Shown one piece after another: positions 36,614-48,419 of a stretch of 64,000 nt of DNA. The stretch is taken from NCBI GenBank assembly GCA_033297075.1, contig MU858112.1, forward strand, positions 117,614-181,613, in the 5' to 3' direction. Both the position numbers and the translations under genes were made by a program. Under the pieces are notes generated by a model. The model had not been told where the DNA came from. It ran no database searches and worked only from the letters and a program-made list of their open reading frames with translations. The DNA is from Rhypophila decipiens (Eukaryota > Ascomycota > Sordariomycetes > Sordariales > Naviculisporaceae). The first letter of the stretch is position 1, and every line of letters starts with the position of its first letter.

Positions 36614-37747
36614 ATGGCGCCCGCTAACCTTCCCTCCATCTTCAATGCCACCAGCCAGGACATTGAGCAGCTTCTTGCTGCTCAGTGCCACGTCGGCTCC
36701 AAGAAGTGAGTTTTTCGGAATCTCGCGATACGCCGACAATTCCCCAAGTTTGCTGACATCTGCTCTTCCGAATAGCCTCCAGGTTCACATGCAGTCTTAC
36801 CTCTGGAAGACTCGTGCTGATGGTGTCAACGTTATCAACATTGGCAAGACCTGGTACGTTTGAACGCGACGAATCCCGACCCGAAATACAGCCGCAGGAA
36901 TTGGAACTATTTTGGAGATTGGAGGAAAAGGGAAAAAAACCAGACAGTTGCTGACTCTCTCGGCTCACAGGGAGAAGATTGTCCTCGCCGCTCGCATCAT
37001 TGCCGCCGTCGACAACCCGTCGGATGTTTGCGTCATCAGCGCTCGTCCCTATGGACAGCGTGCCGTCCTGAAGTTCGCCGCCCACACCGGTGCCCAGGCC
37101 ATCGCCGGTCGCTTCACCCCCGGTTCATTCACCAACTACATCACCCGCTCTTTCAAGGAGCCCCGCCTGATCATTGTCACGGATCCCCGCACCGACTCCC
37201 AGGCCATCAAGGAGGCTTCTTATGTCAACATCCCTGTCATTGCCCTCTGCGACACTGACTCCCCTACCGAGTACGTCGACGTTGCCATCCCTACCAACAA
37301 CAAGGGTCGCCACGCTATCGGCTGCGTCTGGTGGATGTTGGCCCGTGAGGTCCTCCGTCTCCGTGGCACCATCTACAACCGTGAGACTCCTTGGGAGACC
37401 ATGGTCGATCTCTACTTCTGTATGTTTACCCTCATTCCACCTTGATACGCCCCGGCGGAGTTGTCGCTAATTATTCTGTCCCAGACCGTGATCCCGAGGC
37501 TGAGGCTGAGGACAAGGTTGAGGAGGAGAAGCTCCCCGGCGTTGAGGAGGAGGGTGTTGCCGCCATCGAGTCCGGCTTCCAGCAGACTGGAGAGTGGGAG
37601 GCTGCCGCTCCTGGTTTCGCTGCCGCTGGCGGTGAGTGGAGCGAGGCTCAGCCCTCGACCTGGGACGCCGCTGCTGCCCCTAACACCACTGAGTGGGCTG
37701 AGGCCGCCCCTAAGGAGGGCGCTCCTGCCGCCGCTTCTGGCTGGTAA
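36614..37747 (+). CDS. rps0: 40S ribosomal protein S0 (uS2)
   Basis: Exons 36614-36705, 36776-36853, 36971-37419 and 37485-37747 encode 293 residues. uS2 is needed for late 40S maturation. The conserved body is continuous: [82 protein letters not shown]. The acidic, Ala-rich tail contains two short Glu-Trp/Ser-Glu repeats ([18 protein letters not shown]) as in other eukaryotic S0/RPSA proteins. All introns are short GT-AG. Strong codon bias toward C-ending codons agrees with high expression. Confidence 0.97.
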
Positions 37748-38922
37748 TTTCAAGGCAGTGGTGGTGTTGGTGGTTTGAATTAAACAACGATAAAAAAATC
37801 GGGCATTGTGTTCAAGGGGTCTGGCGTCCAAATGCGTGTGGCGTGAAAGGGTTCTGTTGGGATTTATTGATCTTGACACACTGGGATCTTCACATCATGA
37901 TAGAGGGACTCTCTCTTTTTACCTTTGCTCTTTTTTCTTCCCACCTTATCTATCGCGATCATGAAGCACCCAACAAACAAAAGGAAAAGAATACCCGGCG
38001 CCATCTGTGGTCAAAAAAAGAGAGACGGAAAGAAAGGTTCAACTTGCACCGCACTAATGAGGGAAAGATACTCGAGCTGTTGGGACTCTATCTATATAAC
38101 GCATGTAGGGTAGGGTAACTTCGGGGAGAGGGAATGCCCTGTGGGGTCAAGAGGGGTGGACTTAATCGTTATCCCGCCTTCTTTTTGTTCTTGCTTCTAC
38201 TTCCACTGATGACAATTGACTCTTATTGTTGGTGATTTGTCATGCTTGATGAACTGATGTGACTTGTGCGAACTCTTGTTGCATTTTAATACTTTTCAGG
38301 GTGTGGTTGCTTGCTTAACTCGATGGATAGAGAGAGCGATGGTCCCGTCCTGTGTAAAGAAGCTTCGAGATGGTATGTCTGGTTCATACAAGACCGGTAT
38401 TTGCATGGCATTTCCGCGTATCTTGGGTAAGTTATTAAGTAGCAGGTCAATTTTGTGCCTATGTCTTCCCTCGGCCCGTCTCAAATATGCTAATAGTTGA
38501 TCAACGTCCAAGTGTTATTGTTTTTGCGTCTGGCCGCGGGAGGTATCTGTCATGATGTATCTTGGTGTTTCTATTTAGAATGTGCTCATCTCCTAGTTTC
38601 TGCGCTAACCCAGGGTCTATATCCTACTCTCCTGATCAACGGTATACGGAATCTTTCTACGGACACGGTCTACCATTATTCTTAGAATGATTCCATAGTC
38701 AGACGTCAGTCTCATATTCTAGAGACTCTTAAATCGTCTTCTCCCCTATGGATTAATAATCTCTAGCATTAACATATGGGTCTGAGAATATTATACCGGA
38801 GCTGACAAGTTCAGGTTAGTACAGGTAAAAGAATTAGAAGCAAGCAGCCCATCAACACATTCTTTCTGCCTATTCTGCCCATTTACCTTATAGAGGGAGG
38901 GAGGGAGGTTAGTTATAAAAAT
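37748..38922. other. Non-coding, downstream of S0
   Basis: The S0 3' UTR is followed by about 1 kb with no supportable gene. The last part, 38700-38922, is AT-rich and ends in a short GGGA tandem repeat (38895-38908). Confidence 0.5.
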
Positions 38923-39106
38923 AAAAAAGAACAAAAGCTCAGGGTCCCCGGAGGGGCCCTGCCGAAAAGCAACTAACTGCTTTTACGAAGAATGATTTTT
39001 AATGGGCGGGAACGGGGCTCGACATCGGGGTCGAACCCACGAGCTCTCGAGAGCTCCGGGGCGGACGGCGGAGCGAGGGGCAGGTTAACCGCTCGGCCAT
39101 ATGGCC
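38923..39106 (-). other. tRNA-like Pol III element (SINE-like or tRNA-derived)
   Basis: On the minus strand an exact A-box match TGGCCGAGCGG (39089-39099) and an exact B-box match GGTTCGACCCC (39027-39037) have the spacing of a class II (Ser/Leu) tRNA. A 16-bp palindrome GAGCTCTCGAGAGCTC (39041-39056) sits where the variable arm would be. Downstream come two hairpins (38965-38984 and 38941-38960) and a T6 run (38923-38928) that could end Pol III transcription. The acceptor arms do not pair and no proper anticodon arm forms, so this is not a working tRNA. A minus-strand reading frame also crosses the region, so chance similarity within former coding DNA is the alternative. Confidence 0.45.
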
Positions 39107-39322
39107 GAATAGTCTCTGTTATATCCCCTCGCTGTTGAAATGGTCTCTTGCAATCTGGGTTATATAGCTTGTGGTCAATGGGGGCCTGGACCGTCTGGGT
39201 TGGGTTGAAGATATGAGAGGAGCTGGAAATTCCGGTGAGCTGGACCGCAACCTGAGGTGCACTAGGAAGAAAGAATACTTTGTTTGCTGGGTAGTGAGTG
39301 AAGTTAAAATGGAATGACTTGC

Positions 39323-39508
39323 CTCGTCTTGACTTGAATCTGCCTGCTCTTTTCGTAGCGCGTTTTCAACTCTAATCCTGGCTTCCCTGGTAATAACATA
39401 TCGATTTCCAACACTCAATGCATCGAACCGCCAAGATGTCCACGGCACCATAATGTCCGCTATCATCTCGTAGGGCTTAATCCATGCGCATTCGCCGCCA
39501 ATGTGGTG
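39323..39508 (-). pseudogene. Coding-like fragment, unrecognised
   Basis: About 60 codons on the minus strand read as normal protein, including IKPYEMIADIMVPWTSWRFDAL and TREARIRVENALRKEQADS. A stop lies just upstream, no start codon or acceptor site fits, and the downstream frame breaks. It is probably part of a decayed gene; the family is not recognised. Confidence 0.3.
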
Positions 39509-39540
39509 TTGAGGTCAGAGCAAAGGCTTCTTACTAGATT

Positions 39541-40215
39541 CCGGTGCCTCTCTTCCTAAACGCCGTCCTATTCAGTTTCTTCAATACCGTTTACAGCCAA
39601 AGGTCGCCCAGACTCTTGACACTCAAGAAGGTGACCTTGTCCTTCCCCTCGCAAAGCCAGCGTCTCTTGAACTGGTCGAGTGGCTTTGTGCTGTCCTTGC
39701 GCCGAAGCCGGGCTGGCTATCGGACAGAGGCGGCTTCCCGCCGTGGGCAGCCATATACCATGATGGTCCACGTTTCGTTCTATCTATGGATGAGCCTGTT
39801 CAAGTTGGTTTTGCTTTGAATGAGCGACCCCCTACCTTTACCAGGGCCACGGAGCTCCTCGTTGAGCTTTGTTGCTTCCACGTGCTTGGGCCTGGGGAAG
39901 TGGCCGACCCCATGGCCGCATTCTGGGATGGAGAGAAGCTGCACCAGCACGACTACCCAAACGAAGCAGATCTAGTTGCAAGAACTGACCTTGTCCGACA
40001 TCGTTACAATCCTTCGGCTCCAAGACACATTGCTCTCACCATTCTCGTGGCGGCCATTTTGATTCGTTGACGTTGAAAAGAAGGATATCGAGCCTTACCT
40101 TTGGCCGTGGCGAGAACGCGGCGATTCGCGCGATACATTCACTGCTTGGGTCTAGTGGATTGAGGAGGACGGCTTGAGAACTAAACATGTTCAACTTGGG
40201 CTCCGGCTTGCTTGA
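39541..40215 (+). pseudogene. Decayed protein-coding gene, unrecognised family
   Basis: A continuous frame from 39541 to the TGA at 40068-40070 has ordinary protein composition (LELVEWLCAVLAPKPGWLSD, GPRFVLSMDEPVQVGFALNE). Immediately after, a shifted frame continues as protein (DIEPYLWPWRERGDSRDTF), is interrupted by TAG at 40153-40155, and resumes as IEEDGLRTKHVQLGLRLA to TGA at 40213-40215. No start codon or intron arrangement rescues it. It therefore looks like a gene broken by one frameshift and one stop. An alternative is a real gene with introns I failed to place. Confidence 0.4.
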
Positions 40216-41292
40216 GACGGGGAGGTTTGTACATAGTATCCCTGACCGCCTGGGACTACTTCCTGTCCATCAACTAGAGGAAACGTCACGAGATCAAGTT
40301 GGCTCCGTCGAGGGAGACTACATTACGAATGATATTACATCATTGTATGGAGGACGCGACTGGGGATCGAGATATAGCTATTGCAGCTACGCCTGGCATT
40401 AGAGACTACCCGTGGCTCAAGTATTGGAGGGGACTTGATAAAATTTTGTGCTAGGATTACAAGTCCTTGAATAGGTGCACAGGAGCAACGCAGGAGGAGC
40501 ATCATTTCTTACCCTTCTCTTTCCTGCTCCCTTGATTTCCTGTTGTGAGAGTCAATCTTTTTTCTCATTTTCGTTGCTCTATAAAGGGATATCCCGTGTG
40601 TGGTTGGATTTCCTTGGATACACTTGGATATCTCTAATGCTCTCTCTGTAAAGATCCTATAGAAAGCTCATTTGTTCTCGGTCATGGGTGATTTCTTCCT
40701 TTGTGAGGCGAGGCATGTTGAAAAGGTAAGAGCTGGAGTAAATGAGATACCCGAATATGTCAACTCCTGACAAGTGTAGAGCTTGTTCGATAGGTGAATT
40801 GCCTCTTTATGGCCATTTTAGTATCTTCACAAACACTTCTTACCAACATGCATTCTTGACTCGATTTGTTCTCTCACCTGTACAATAACCACAAATAAAA
40901 AAGGTTATCCGTTAACCTTAACCTCAACCAAACATAAAAGTGCTTTGGCTCAGGCGTTCTTCCTTCTCCTTGCCCCTTAACGCCATCCTCTCATCCTCTT
41001 TGTCCCGGCCAAAAGATGTAATACTATTCACATATATACACATGCGCTCACATAAAGTTGGAGAGCGCGCGAAATGAGAACCCGCTAGACCGAACAAAAT
41101 AAACGGAAAGAACGTTAATATCTTGGTATATTATGTATACTTTGAGTTTAAGCTGGCACTCCGGAAGGGATATATAACAAATGCCTGCCTGACTGAACCA
41201 ATGATAAATATACACAAGTATCAAGACAAAAGCAAAAAGCAAAAAAGTGTAACTAGTGGGAATATACAAAGCAAAAAAAGACAGAAGTGAAA
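40216..41292. other. Non-coding stretch before tRNA-Val
   Basis: About 1 kb of sequence that becomes AT-rich toward the tRNA gene. No coding frame or repeat of note was seen. Confidence 0.5.
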
Positions 41293-41366
41293 TGATCCGA
41301 GGCGGGCTCGATCCGCCGACCTTCAGTGTGTTAGACTGACGTGATAACCAACTACACCATCGGACC
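41293..41366 (-). tRNA. tRNA-Val (AAC)
   Basis: The 74-nt minus-strand sequence folds as a full cloverleaf. The 7-bp acceptor stem GGTCCGA/TCGGATC has a single G-T wobble, the D arm is GTG...CAC, the anticodon stem TCAGT/ACTGA encloses loop CTAACAC with anticodon AAC, and the T stem is GGCGG/CCGCC. The discriminator base is A. There is no intron. The T loop reads ATCGAGC, so position 54 is A where T is nearly universal; the internal B box is therefore GGATCGAGCCC. Confidence 0.92.
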
Positions 41367-41888
41367 TGGGCCATATGCTGACTTTTATTGTGTAGAATTT
41401 TGAGGAGTTTTGTATAAGAATGTGGGTGTGTTGGGCTTTTTCATTGTACATGCGGGAAAAGGGGGTGCATGTGTGGGGTGGGGCAGCCTCCCCAACTCGA
41501 CTCAGGGGCTCGCTGATAGGGTTGGGTTGGGAGTGTTGGAGGTCGTCATCAGCGCTGGTCGTCGTGTCCTTCCAACGAAAGATTTGTACTGTGAACTCTT
41601 TATATTCGGAGGAAGATGGGAGTGGTAATGAATTGATGACCAATTTACTGCTCTTCAAGTTATCATTGAGACGTACAGGGCAACACATTTTCGTGGCTGC
41701 TTCAGCATAGGTCTTTTGATTGATAGTTCCCGTTGCTTCTCCAACTACAAAGGGCTTCGACATGGGCATATTTGCTGTGGTGATGAACAGGACATGTTCA
41801 AGAAGCCAAGTAGAGCTTCACTCCCAAAGATATGCGATTAGTATATATATGCATCCTCCACCAACACGTATGCGGCCGAGTCCGAATT
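41367..41888. other. Gap between tRNA-Val and BCD1 3' end
   Basis: A 520-bp region containing the BCD1 3' UTR. No other feature was seen. Confidence 0.5.
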
Positions 41889-43634
41889 CTAGTCGCTATC
41901 AGAGTCATAGTTCACCAGGCCCAGCCCAGGAGCCTTGTGCTGTTGGGCCACCGCTGTTCCGTTCCCGCCCGTCGCTGGCTGCCTTTCCTCAGCCATATAT
42001 GCACCATTTGCCATCACTGTCCGGTTATATGGTCTATGATAATCCGGAGCCTCGTGAACAATATCCATCTTTTCAGGCGGACCTCCATGATCAGACAAGA
42101 TTTCCCCTTCCTCTTCGGACTCGGGCTCTGCCCTTATGCCAAGCGGGACATCATTGCTGTTGCTGTGATTGTAACTGTTATTTCCCTGGCCGTACATCCT
42201 CCCCCGTGGCGGGTTCTGTTGTCCCCGCCCTCGTCCGCGGCCTCCCCCCCGGTCACGGCCACGCCCACGAAGGCCGCCTCGTTCCGGACGCCCTCCTCTC
42301 CATTGCTCTGGTAGTTGTCGCCCGCCCCTCGAGCTGAATCCGCCCCTATTGTCCCTATTGTCACTTTGTCCCCCGGCCTCTCTGCCCACTTTGAATTTCT
42401 TGGTCGCGGGCTCTTCACTCTCATCGGAGCTTGAGCTCGAGTCCGAATCCGAGTCTGAATTGGAGTCAGAGTCGGATGACTCTGTCTCGTCAGTCCTCCG
42501 CTCGCCAGGAACCTGAATGAAACCTTCGGGAAGTCCCTCTGTCCGCGGAGGAAACACGTAAAGCGTGGGAAATTCAACGATGGTCATTCCTCTGAGTACT
42601 TCCGCCAGTGTATCTCTCGAAGACAGGCTTATCAGCGCCTTCCGCCCGCCCGCGCCAGGATGAAACGGTTGATGTAGATAAATGTGCCAGGTCGTATAGC
42701 TAGCAGCTTCCTCGGCTTCACTGGGCGGGACTGAAGCCGCGCCTTTGTCGGATACCTTGTTCCACTCGCCGGTAGCAGTGTCTTGTAAAAGCAGGTTGTT
42801 TGCAGACCATACGCTCGTCTTTGGGTCCTGTGTTGGTTGTCGGTATAGTTTAGCTCTTTTGCGCTTCTTGTTCGCATTCTGTTGAGTTGGCTTTTCCGCC
42901 AGTTCTGCAAATCGTCCTGCTTCTTGGGCCGCTTTCTGCTGCTCTTGGTTCCTCCTTTCCCAGTCCAGATTACCGTGTTTCCATTTTATTGACGCTGCTA
43001 GGACCTCGAACAGCGGTTTACCGTCCAAGGCTCTGTGAAGAATTCGAGTCGGCTGCTCATCGAGCCCCGGCGCGCCATATACGAACAGCTCGATCTGCCA
43101 ATTGATCCATTTCGTCTTGCGGTTGAAAGTCGTCAAGTTCTCCTTCTGGCGGGTCATACCCTTAGGCATTGGTCTGGCATCTATGTCGAGCGCTCTCAGC
43201 CTGCGGCGAACGGCTTTATCAAAGCGATCCCGATCCCCAGGCTGACGTTCACGGCGGCGGTCCTGGTGTTTGTTGGGAATGTGAAGGAGCTGATCGCCCT
43301 TCCAGACTTTGTAAAAAGCTCCATCTTCGTCTTTGGGGTGGAGCTCATCCTCGCGCAAGAGGCCTAGCTCCTCGACGATGTCTCGCTGGGCTCGCTGCTT
43401 GGCGCGATCGATGGCAGAGATGAAGTTATAGTCGTGGTCAATGCCGGCGGGCGTTCGAAGCTTCTCGATGGGAACAAATGCGGTGGGATTGTGTCGGCCG
43501 GAGCACTCCGTCCGTGACTTGTGTTTCTTGATGCAGGGCAACGAGCAGGTTCGCGCCCCACAACCTGGGCACTTGTATTTATGTGGTTCTGCATGGCAGA
43601 CGCTGCAAAGGTTGGTCAGGACCTCGTCTGGCAT
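41889..43634 (-). CDS. bcd1: Box C/D snoRNA protein 1 (BCD1), zf-HIT protein
   Basis: A single exon of 581 residues, starting at the first ATG (43634) of the open frame. BCD1 is an assembly factor that stabilises box C/D snoRNAs with the R2TP machinery. The HIT zinc finger is complete: Cys10, Cys13, Cys22, Cys25, Cys30, Cys34, His38 and Cys44. The BCD1 middle domain follows (NRKTKWINWQIELFVYG, TRILHRALDGKPLFEVL). The C-terminal 200 residues are low complexity: a Ser/Asp run, an RGG/GRG box, and an acidic end. Yeast BCD1 is about 366 residues, so the disordered tail is an extension. Function shared with NOP58 in the same window is noted, but they are 9 kb apart. Confidence 0.92.
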   Translation of the reverse strand: MPDEVLTNLCSVCHAEPHKYKCPGCGARTCSLPCIKKHKSRTECSGRHNPTAFVPIEKLRTPAGIDHDYNFISAIDRAKQRAQRDIVEELGLLREDELHPKDEDGAFYKVWKGDQLLHIPNKHQDRRRERQPGDRDRFDKAVRRRLRALDIDARPMPKGMTRQKENLTTFNRKTKWINWQIELFVYGAPGLDEQPTRILHRALDGKPLFEVLAASIKWKHGNLDWERRNQEQQKAAQEAGRFAELAEKPTQQNANKKRKRAKLYRQPTQDPKTSVWSANNLLLQDTATGEWNKVSDKGAASVPPSEAEEAASYTTWHIYLHQPFHPGAGGRKALISLSSRDTLAEVLRGMTIVEFPTLYVFPPRTEGLPEGFIQVPGERRTDETESSDSDSNSDSDSDSSSSSDESEEPATKKFKVGREAGGQSDNRDNRGGFSSRGGRQLPEQWRGGRPERGGLRGRGRDRGGGRGRGRGQQNPPRGRMYGQGNNSYNHSNSNDVPLGIRAEPESEEEGEILSDHGGPPEKMDIVHEAPDYHRPYNRTVMANGAYMAEERQPATGGNGTAVAQQHKAPGLGLVNYDSDSD

Positions 43635-46600
43635 CTTGTTGCTTGGTCTGAGACAAAATTCAAGGCATGGTCGTTTTTGGCGCAAAATGATTGCCCATCG
43701 AAACGTATCGCGATCAAGATCAACTTCTGGGTGAGCACTTGTAAATTGTTAATTCTGCCTATCGTTATCGGTGGTGGATCTTTTTGCTCTGGGCGGTGAG
43801 CAGCCCAGAGCTTTGGAAAAAGTGGGTCAAGACTGGTTCGGGCTCGGGCTGTCCCGTTCAACGCTGCGGAGAGCACTTCACAAGTTCCAAACCTCCAATG
43901 GGATTTGGGTGTGAATCTGGCTCATGTCTTTTTCAACGAGGACATTCACCAACCTCCAGTTCCTCTCTTACCCTCTAAAGACTCTTTTAGATTCAACTGA
44001 ACTTCACTCAAAATGCTCATTGTTTCGACGTCTCAGTAATAGCTTCCAGCGAGTGGGGTCTTGTTTAAAAACACTGGCCATGTGCTCGCCGTTCCCATTT
44101 CCATTCCCTGTGCACAAGTGCCATTCCCCGCCAAGTTTTAAAACTTTCCAAGGACGTGACCCGACAGCACAGTGGAGTTTCAAAACGACGGGACGGGCGA
44201 AAACCAAAAAGAAGCATAATTGCTTATTCAGACGGATACGTCCGTTACTGGCGCCATTGCCTATATTTCTTTTCTTTTTTTACGGCTCGCCTCGCGGCGC
44301 TCAACGGCTAACTCAAAACACTAATGTCGAAAGATGCGGTGAACAAGACGCTCGAAAAAAGAGTACGTATTAAAAAATAAAACATTGACTTGATCGACAG
44401 TTTAACGAATTTCGAATCTTGAGAAAGAAATCCACCCAGTTTACTGAAAGAGCACAATCCCACTGGAAGGCTTCCCAAAGAGGACTAGCCAGGGGTAAAG
44501 AACAAGCCAAAAAAGGAGACTGCAGCCAGCGCACGCAGCTAATCGGGCGATTTCCCGTCCCTTGACAGGGCGGGGTCTCGATACCGCAGCAGAGCGGAGG
44601 AGACGTCTTCGAGAGCCTTGGGATGATTTGTTATGTTCTGCCGAGTGGTGTTTGTCATTCTCATGAGCAATCATTGACATTCTCCTCGTCCGGTCTCGAG
44701 ATGTGATGCGAGGCGGGATCGGTGTAAAAATCCCGCTTTCCCGTGACAGAGGAAACAATGGGCAAAAGTGTGGAAGAAAACACACTGACCTTCATCAAGC
44801 AGGACCTGCATAATTGGGCCTGGCCACCGGTGCCCCTCCTCGTTCATCAGGTCCCGCGACATCCGAATGCTCGACGTGAGCAAACTTATGTTCCATGAGG
44901 TCAAAAGCGGGACCTGGGTCCTGTTGTTCTGGCTTTCCTGTAGCTATCCGTCCGCCGGTTCTGTTTGGATTTGGGACTTTGGAGTTGCCTCGTTTTTCTC
45001 CAACACAGACAATGGTTGTTTGCTCTTGATTGTCCTTGCAGCTCCTGGCCCGTGTCTCTGCGGCCGTGCCCTCAAAACCCGGGAAACATCTTGCGTTCCA
45101 ATAATAGGGGGCTGTTATTGAGACGATCATGGATGAAGGGATATGCATATAGGGGGTCCTATACGGATATCACATGCCCTATATGAAAGACGGGATATGA
45201 TACCAGACCCCTCATCTTCACCCCAACTCTCAACGTCGTGTGGGTTGCAGTCTACAGATAATTACCGCTATCAGCTGTGATAGCTATTATCGTGGGAGAA
45301 CTGTAGAGCATATCCAGCCAAACTGAGAGCTTGACTCTTGAGAGGAGGCTGGGGGTGACCAGTCTGTACCCATTCATCCCGTAGCGAACGTGGATAATAA
45401 AAGTGACGCAACCGAGGAAGTTATCACTTTTCTCGTTCCTTTTTTCTGCTTTTCACAGCACAAACTGTAACTGTGACAGACGGCTACAGGAAAGCGAATG
45501 AAACATGACACGAATTCTTGCCCACGCGTTACAGCCTCGTCGTCAAACATGGCCGCCACCGAGAGAGTATTCTCGGGTTCTCAATATCGGGAGGATCACG
45601 GCAAAACAATGCACCGTGTTTTGAACGGGGAGATATTCGCTGCAGTGGCTGTCCCATGTAACATGAAACTATCATGCATATGTTTTGTGGATCAGGATGC
45701 AGTGATGCGCAAAACACGGTCCATTTGGTAAGAAGCTCAGATCGTTCTGCCATCTGTTCAATCTTCCATCTCGGTGAGCCGGTCGTTCTCTCTTTGCAAA
45801 GAAATTGCCAGCGAGATTTTACGAGAAATGACAAAGCCCCTCTTCATCAGGTCAATCACCGGCCCTGATGCGGCCAACAGCCAATAAATCGGTATCGCGA
45901 GCGTCGGGTGGCTCGTGGCCGATTGGCTGATCAAGGCCCTTTCTGAATCCTCCGTCTCCCCCGCCGCAGACTCGGGAGCACTCGTCAAAATCCTGGGTCA
46001 AAGCGTGCACCAAGACACTGACAGAGGTGGCTCTTGCGCCGCTGCGAGGTCGTGCGCACTTGCTGCCCGCCTTTTCTGGCATCGACAATGATATCAATGT
46101 CCTTGTTTGCGCAACCAGACATGTCGACATTTGGATCTCTTCCTATTGTTCAGGTCTGACGACGCATGTCTTTCCTTGGGAGAGATATCCAATATCAATG
46201 CTCTTCAACTGCGGATGGCAGTCTGGGACGCGGCAGTAGCGGGAGATGCGTAGAGTACTGTACCAGACAAGGCCTTTCACTGGTTGGCCCTGATGATCTC
46301 GGTGTTGCTCCTCACAAGCCACATGCCGCTACCTGATCGAACTTCACCCGAGAAATCAGCAGGCGAGCGCCTGGAGAAAGGAAGAGGCAACCACAGGATC
46401 TCGGTGACGGTGAGAGTTGTTCAGCTCCCGTCCCATTGTACCACGGCAAACAGACAGGTTCCGCCGTGGAGATCATGCGGTGTAAGTGTGCACTACACTA
46501 GGCACGGCACTGCAGCAGGGCAGAGAGCCGATGTGGCTTGCAGCTTTTCAGTGCCATGATGGATGATGGGCATCTAGCAGTGGCGAGGTGAACAGATTAC

Positions 46601-48419
46601 GAGAGAGATACGGAGTACGGAGGTTTCGTCACAGCAGCCCGTGCAAGTCGGAGAAAAGCCATCGAAGGAAAAGAGAACCAAAAGCACAAACAATCGTTTC
46701 TCGACATGTTGAATCGGCTTCAGATGACAGCCTCTCTGCTCATCGACCCGGCAGACTGGCAAGCGATGTCCCTCGCGGGCGTGGCGTTCACCGAGAAAAC
46801 AGAGAAGCCCGAGCCTCTGAACTCGGAATAGTGCCAGGTGGATGGCCTGTTGAGATCTGCAGCCCCATCCCCTTTTCTGTCGAGAGCAAACGGGCACTAG
46901 ACAGATTTTCTGATTCAAACAAGTCCCGAAATTTCAGCCGTGGGGCGAGCTTTGTCAGACAATAATCTTTGTTGAAATTAGAGAAATGGCAAACGCAGCA
47001 GTAATCGGAATAACAAGACGCAAGGGAAACACCATCACGGATGATATCGAAGATCTCCAACGGCCGACTGGAGGTGGTGGCAGTTGGTGCGGCTCTCACC
47101 CACACCTTTGACAGAGAAGCCGGTGCAAGAAGATGGCCAAGTGAGAGGTCTGGAAGTGGGTTGCAGCACAATTTGAAAAGTACAAGAGTTTTTGTCACAC
47201 TCAAACAGCTTGGGCCAGGGAGTGGATTGGACAGGGGAGATGACCTCTGTTTGGGGTGACTTTACCAATTGATTATGAAGTGTACTGGTGACTTGAGCTG
47301 AAGTGTGACAGAGAGAGGGATGAAAAGTACCTGCTACCGCTGTGAAATGAGTGGTTATCTCCTTGGCTCGGGCCCCTTGCTGGAGCCCCTTGTCAGGAGC
47401 CCCTGGCTGCAGCATTGACCTTACCTTGTGTGGTATTAGAGGCTTTGGAGCCGTCCACCTTATTTCCCAATTCCCCGTCGACTCTCCAGTGACCTGCCAT
47501 TGCCCAATGCTTCCCTTGGTGTATGCTACCTGATGCTGCAGGTTGTTCTGCATTCTTGCTGCATTGCTGCAGTGTGGAACGCTGTTTCCCTCTCTTGCCT
47601 CTTTCTCTTTGGCCGAGAAGAAACACCTCCAGCAGGCTCCTCCAAGCTTTTGGCTTTCTGCTCACAGAAGGAAGCGTGGGAAACAGCGACCAGGACCCAT
47701 TCCTTTTTCCCATTCTCGACCTTGATGTTGAGCCCATCTTTTTGCGACCACTGAAATGATTGGCTCCAGTTCCAGGGCTTTCCACTGCTGAACAGCGTTC
47801 GGTCACTCGTTCCTGAAAAGACCCCCCTGGACCGTTGAACCCACCCAGGACCTCCACTTTTTCCTTCAAGACTGGGACCTACCCATCTCACACCATTTTC
47901 AACATTCTTCTTTCCTTCCTTCAAGGCCCGTTCAGCAGTCGTTGGTGGTTTCCTCCCAACATCAACATCAAGACTGTTGTTGCCCGCTCTGCCCCAGCTC
48001 CATTCAATCTGTCCAGGATTCCGAAGGACCAAAAAAGCTCCCCAGTCTTGCTCCTTCACTGGCTGCCAGACAGACGTCGCAACATTTTCCTGCTTCGTCC
48101 ACTTCAACTCCACCGACGCTTTTTCTTCCGGTGCCACTGATTTCCGTCACTTTCGTTAGGACTCTCGATTAGAGTTTATCTCGCAAACCGCAGGCGCTTG
48201 CAATTATCATCACCCTCGAAGTCATCCGGCAGGAGGATCAGGAAAGTTGCGCTCGCGAGCGGCTGCGCTCAGTATCAAACCGATTCGACTTCGACACCAT
48301 CTGAACGTTGGAGGATTTAGAGTAGTGGATCGCCCGTTTAAGCCACCGCGCATCCCCAGACGTCTCCGACAACCCAATAAAAAAAAAGGCTCGACCCGAT
48401 CCCCGAACGGCAACCCAAA
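43635..48419. other. 4.8-kb divergent intergenic region, BCD1 / DENN gene
   Basis: No gene is supported. One TACGGAGTA site lies at 46609-46617. The last 600 bp before the DENN start are strongly pyrimidine-rich with A-rich ends and no clear upstream ATG in the final 280 bp, which suits a long 5' leader. A 203-codon frame on the opposite strand (47526-48137) is rich in Trp/Gly/Lys/Glu and is best explained by that base bias. Confidence 0.5.

Noticed and set aside
43635..43685. Seventeen-codon upstream extension of BCD1
   Set aside because: It has no ATG; the first ATG at 43634 directly precedes the zinc finger, as expected for the family.
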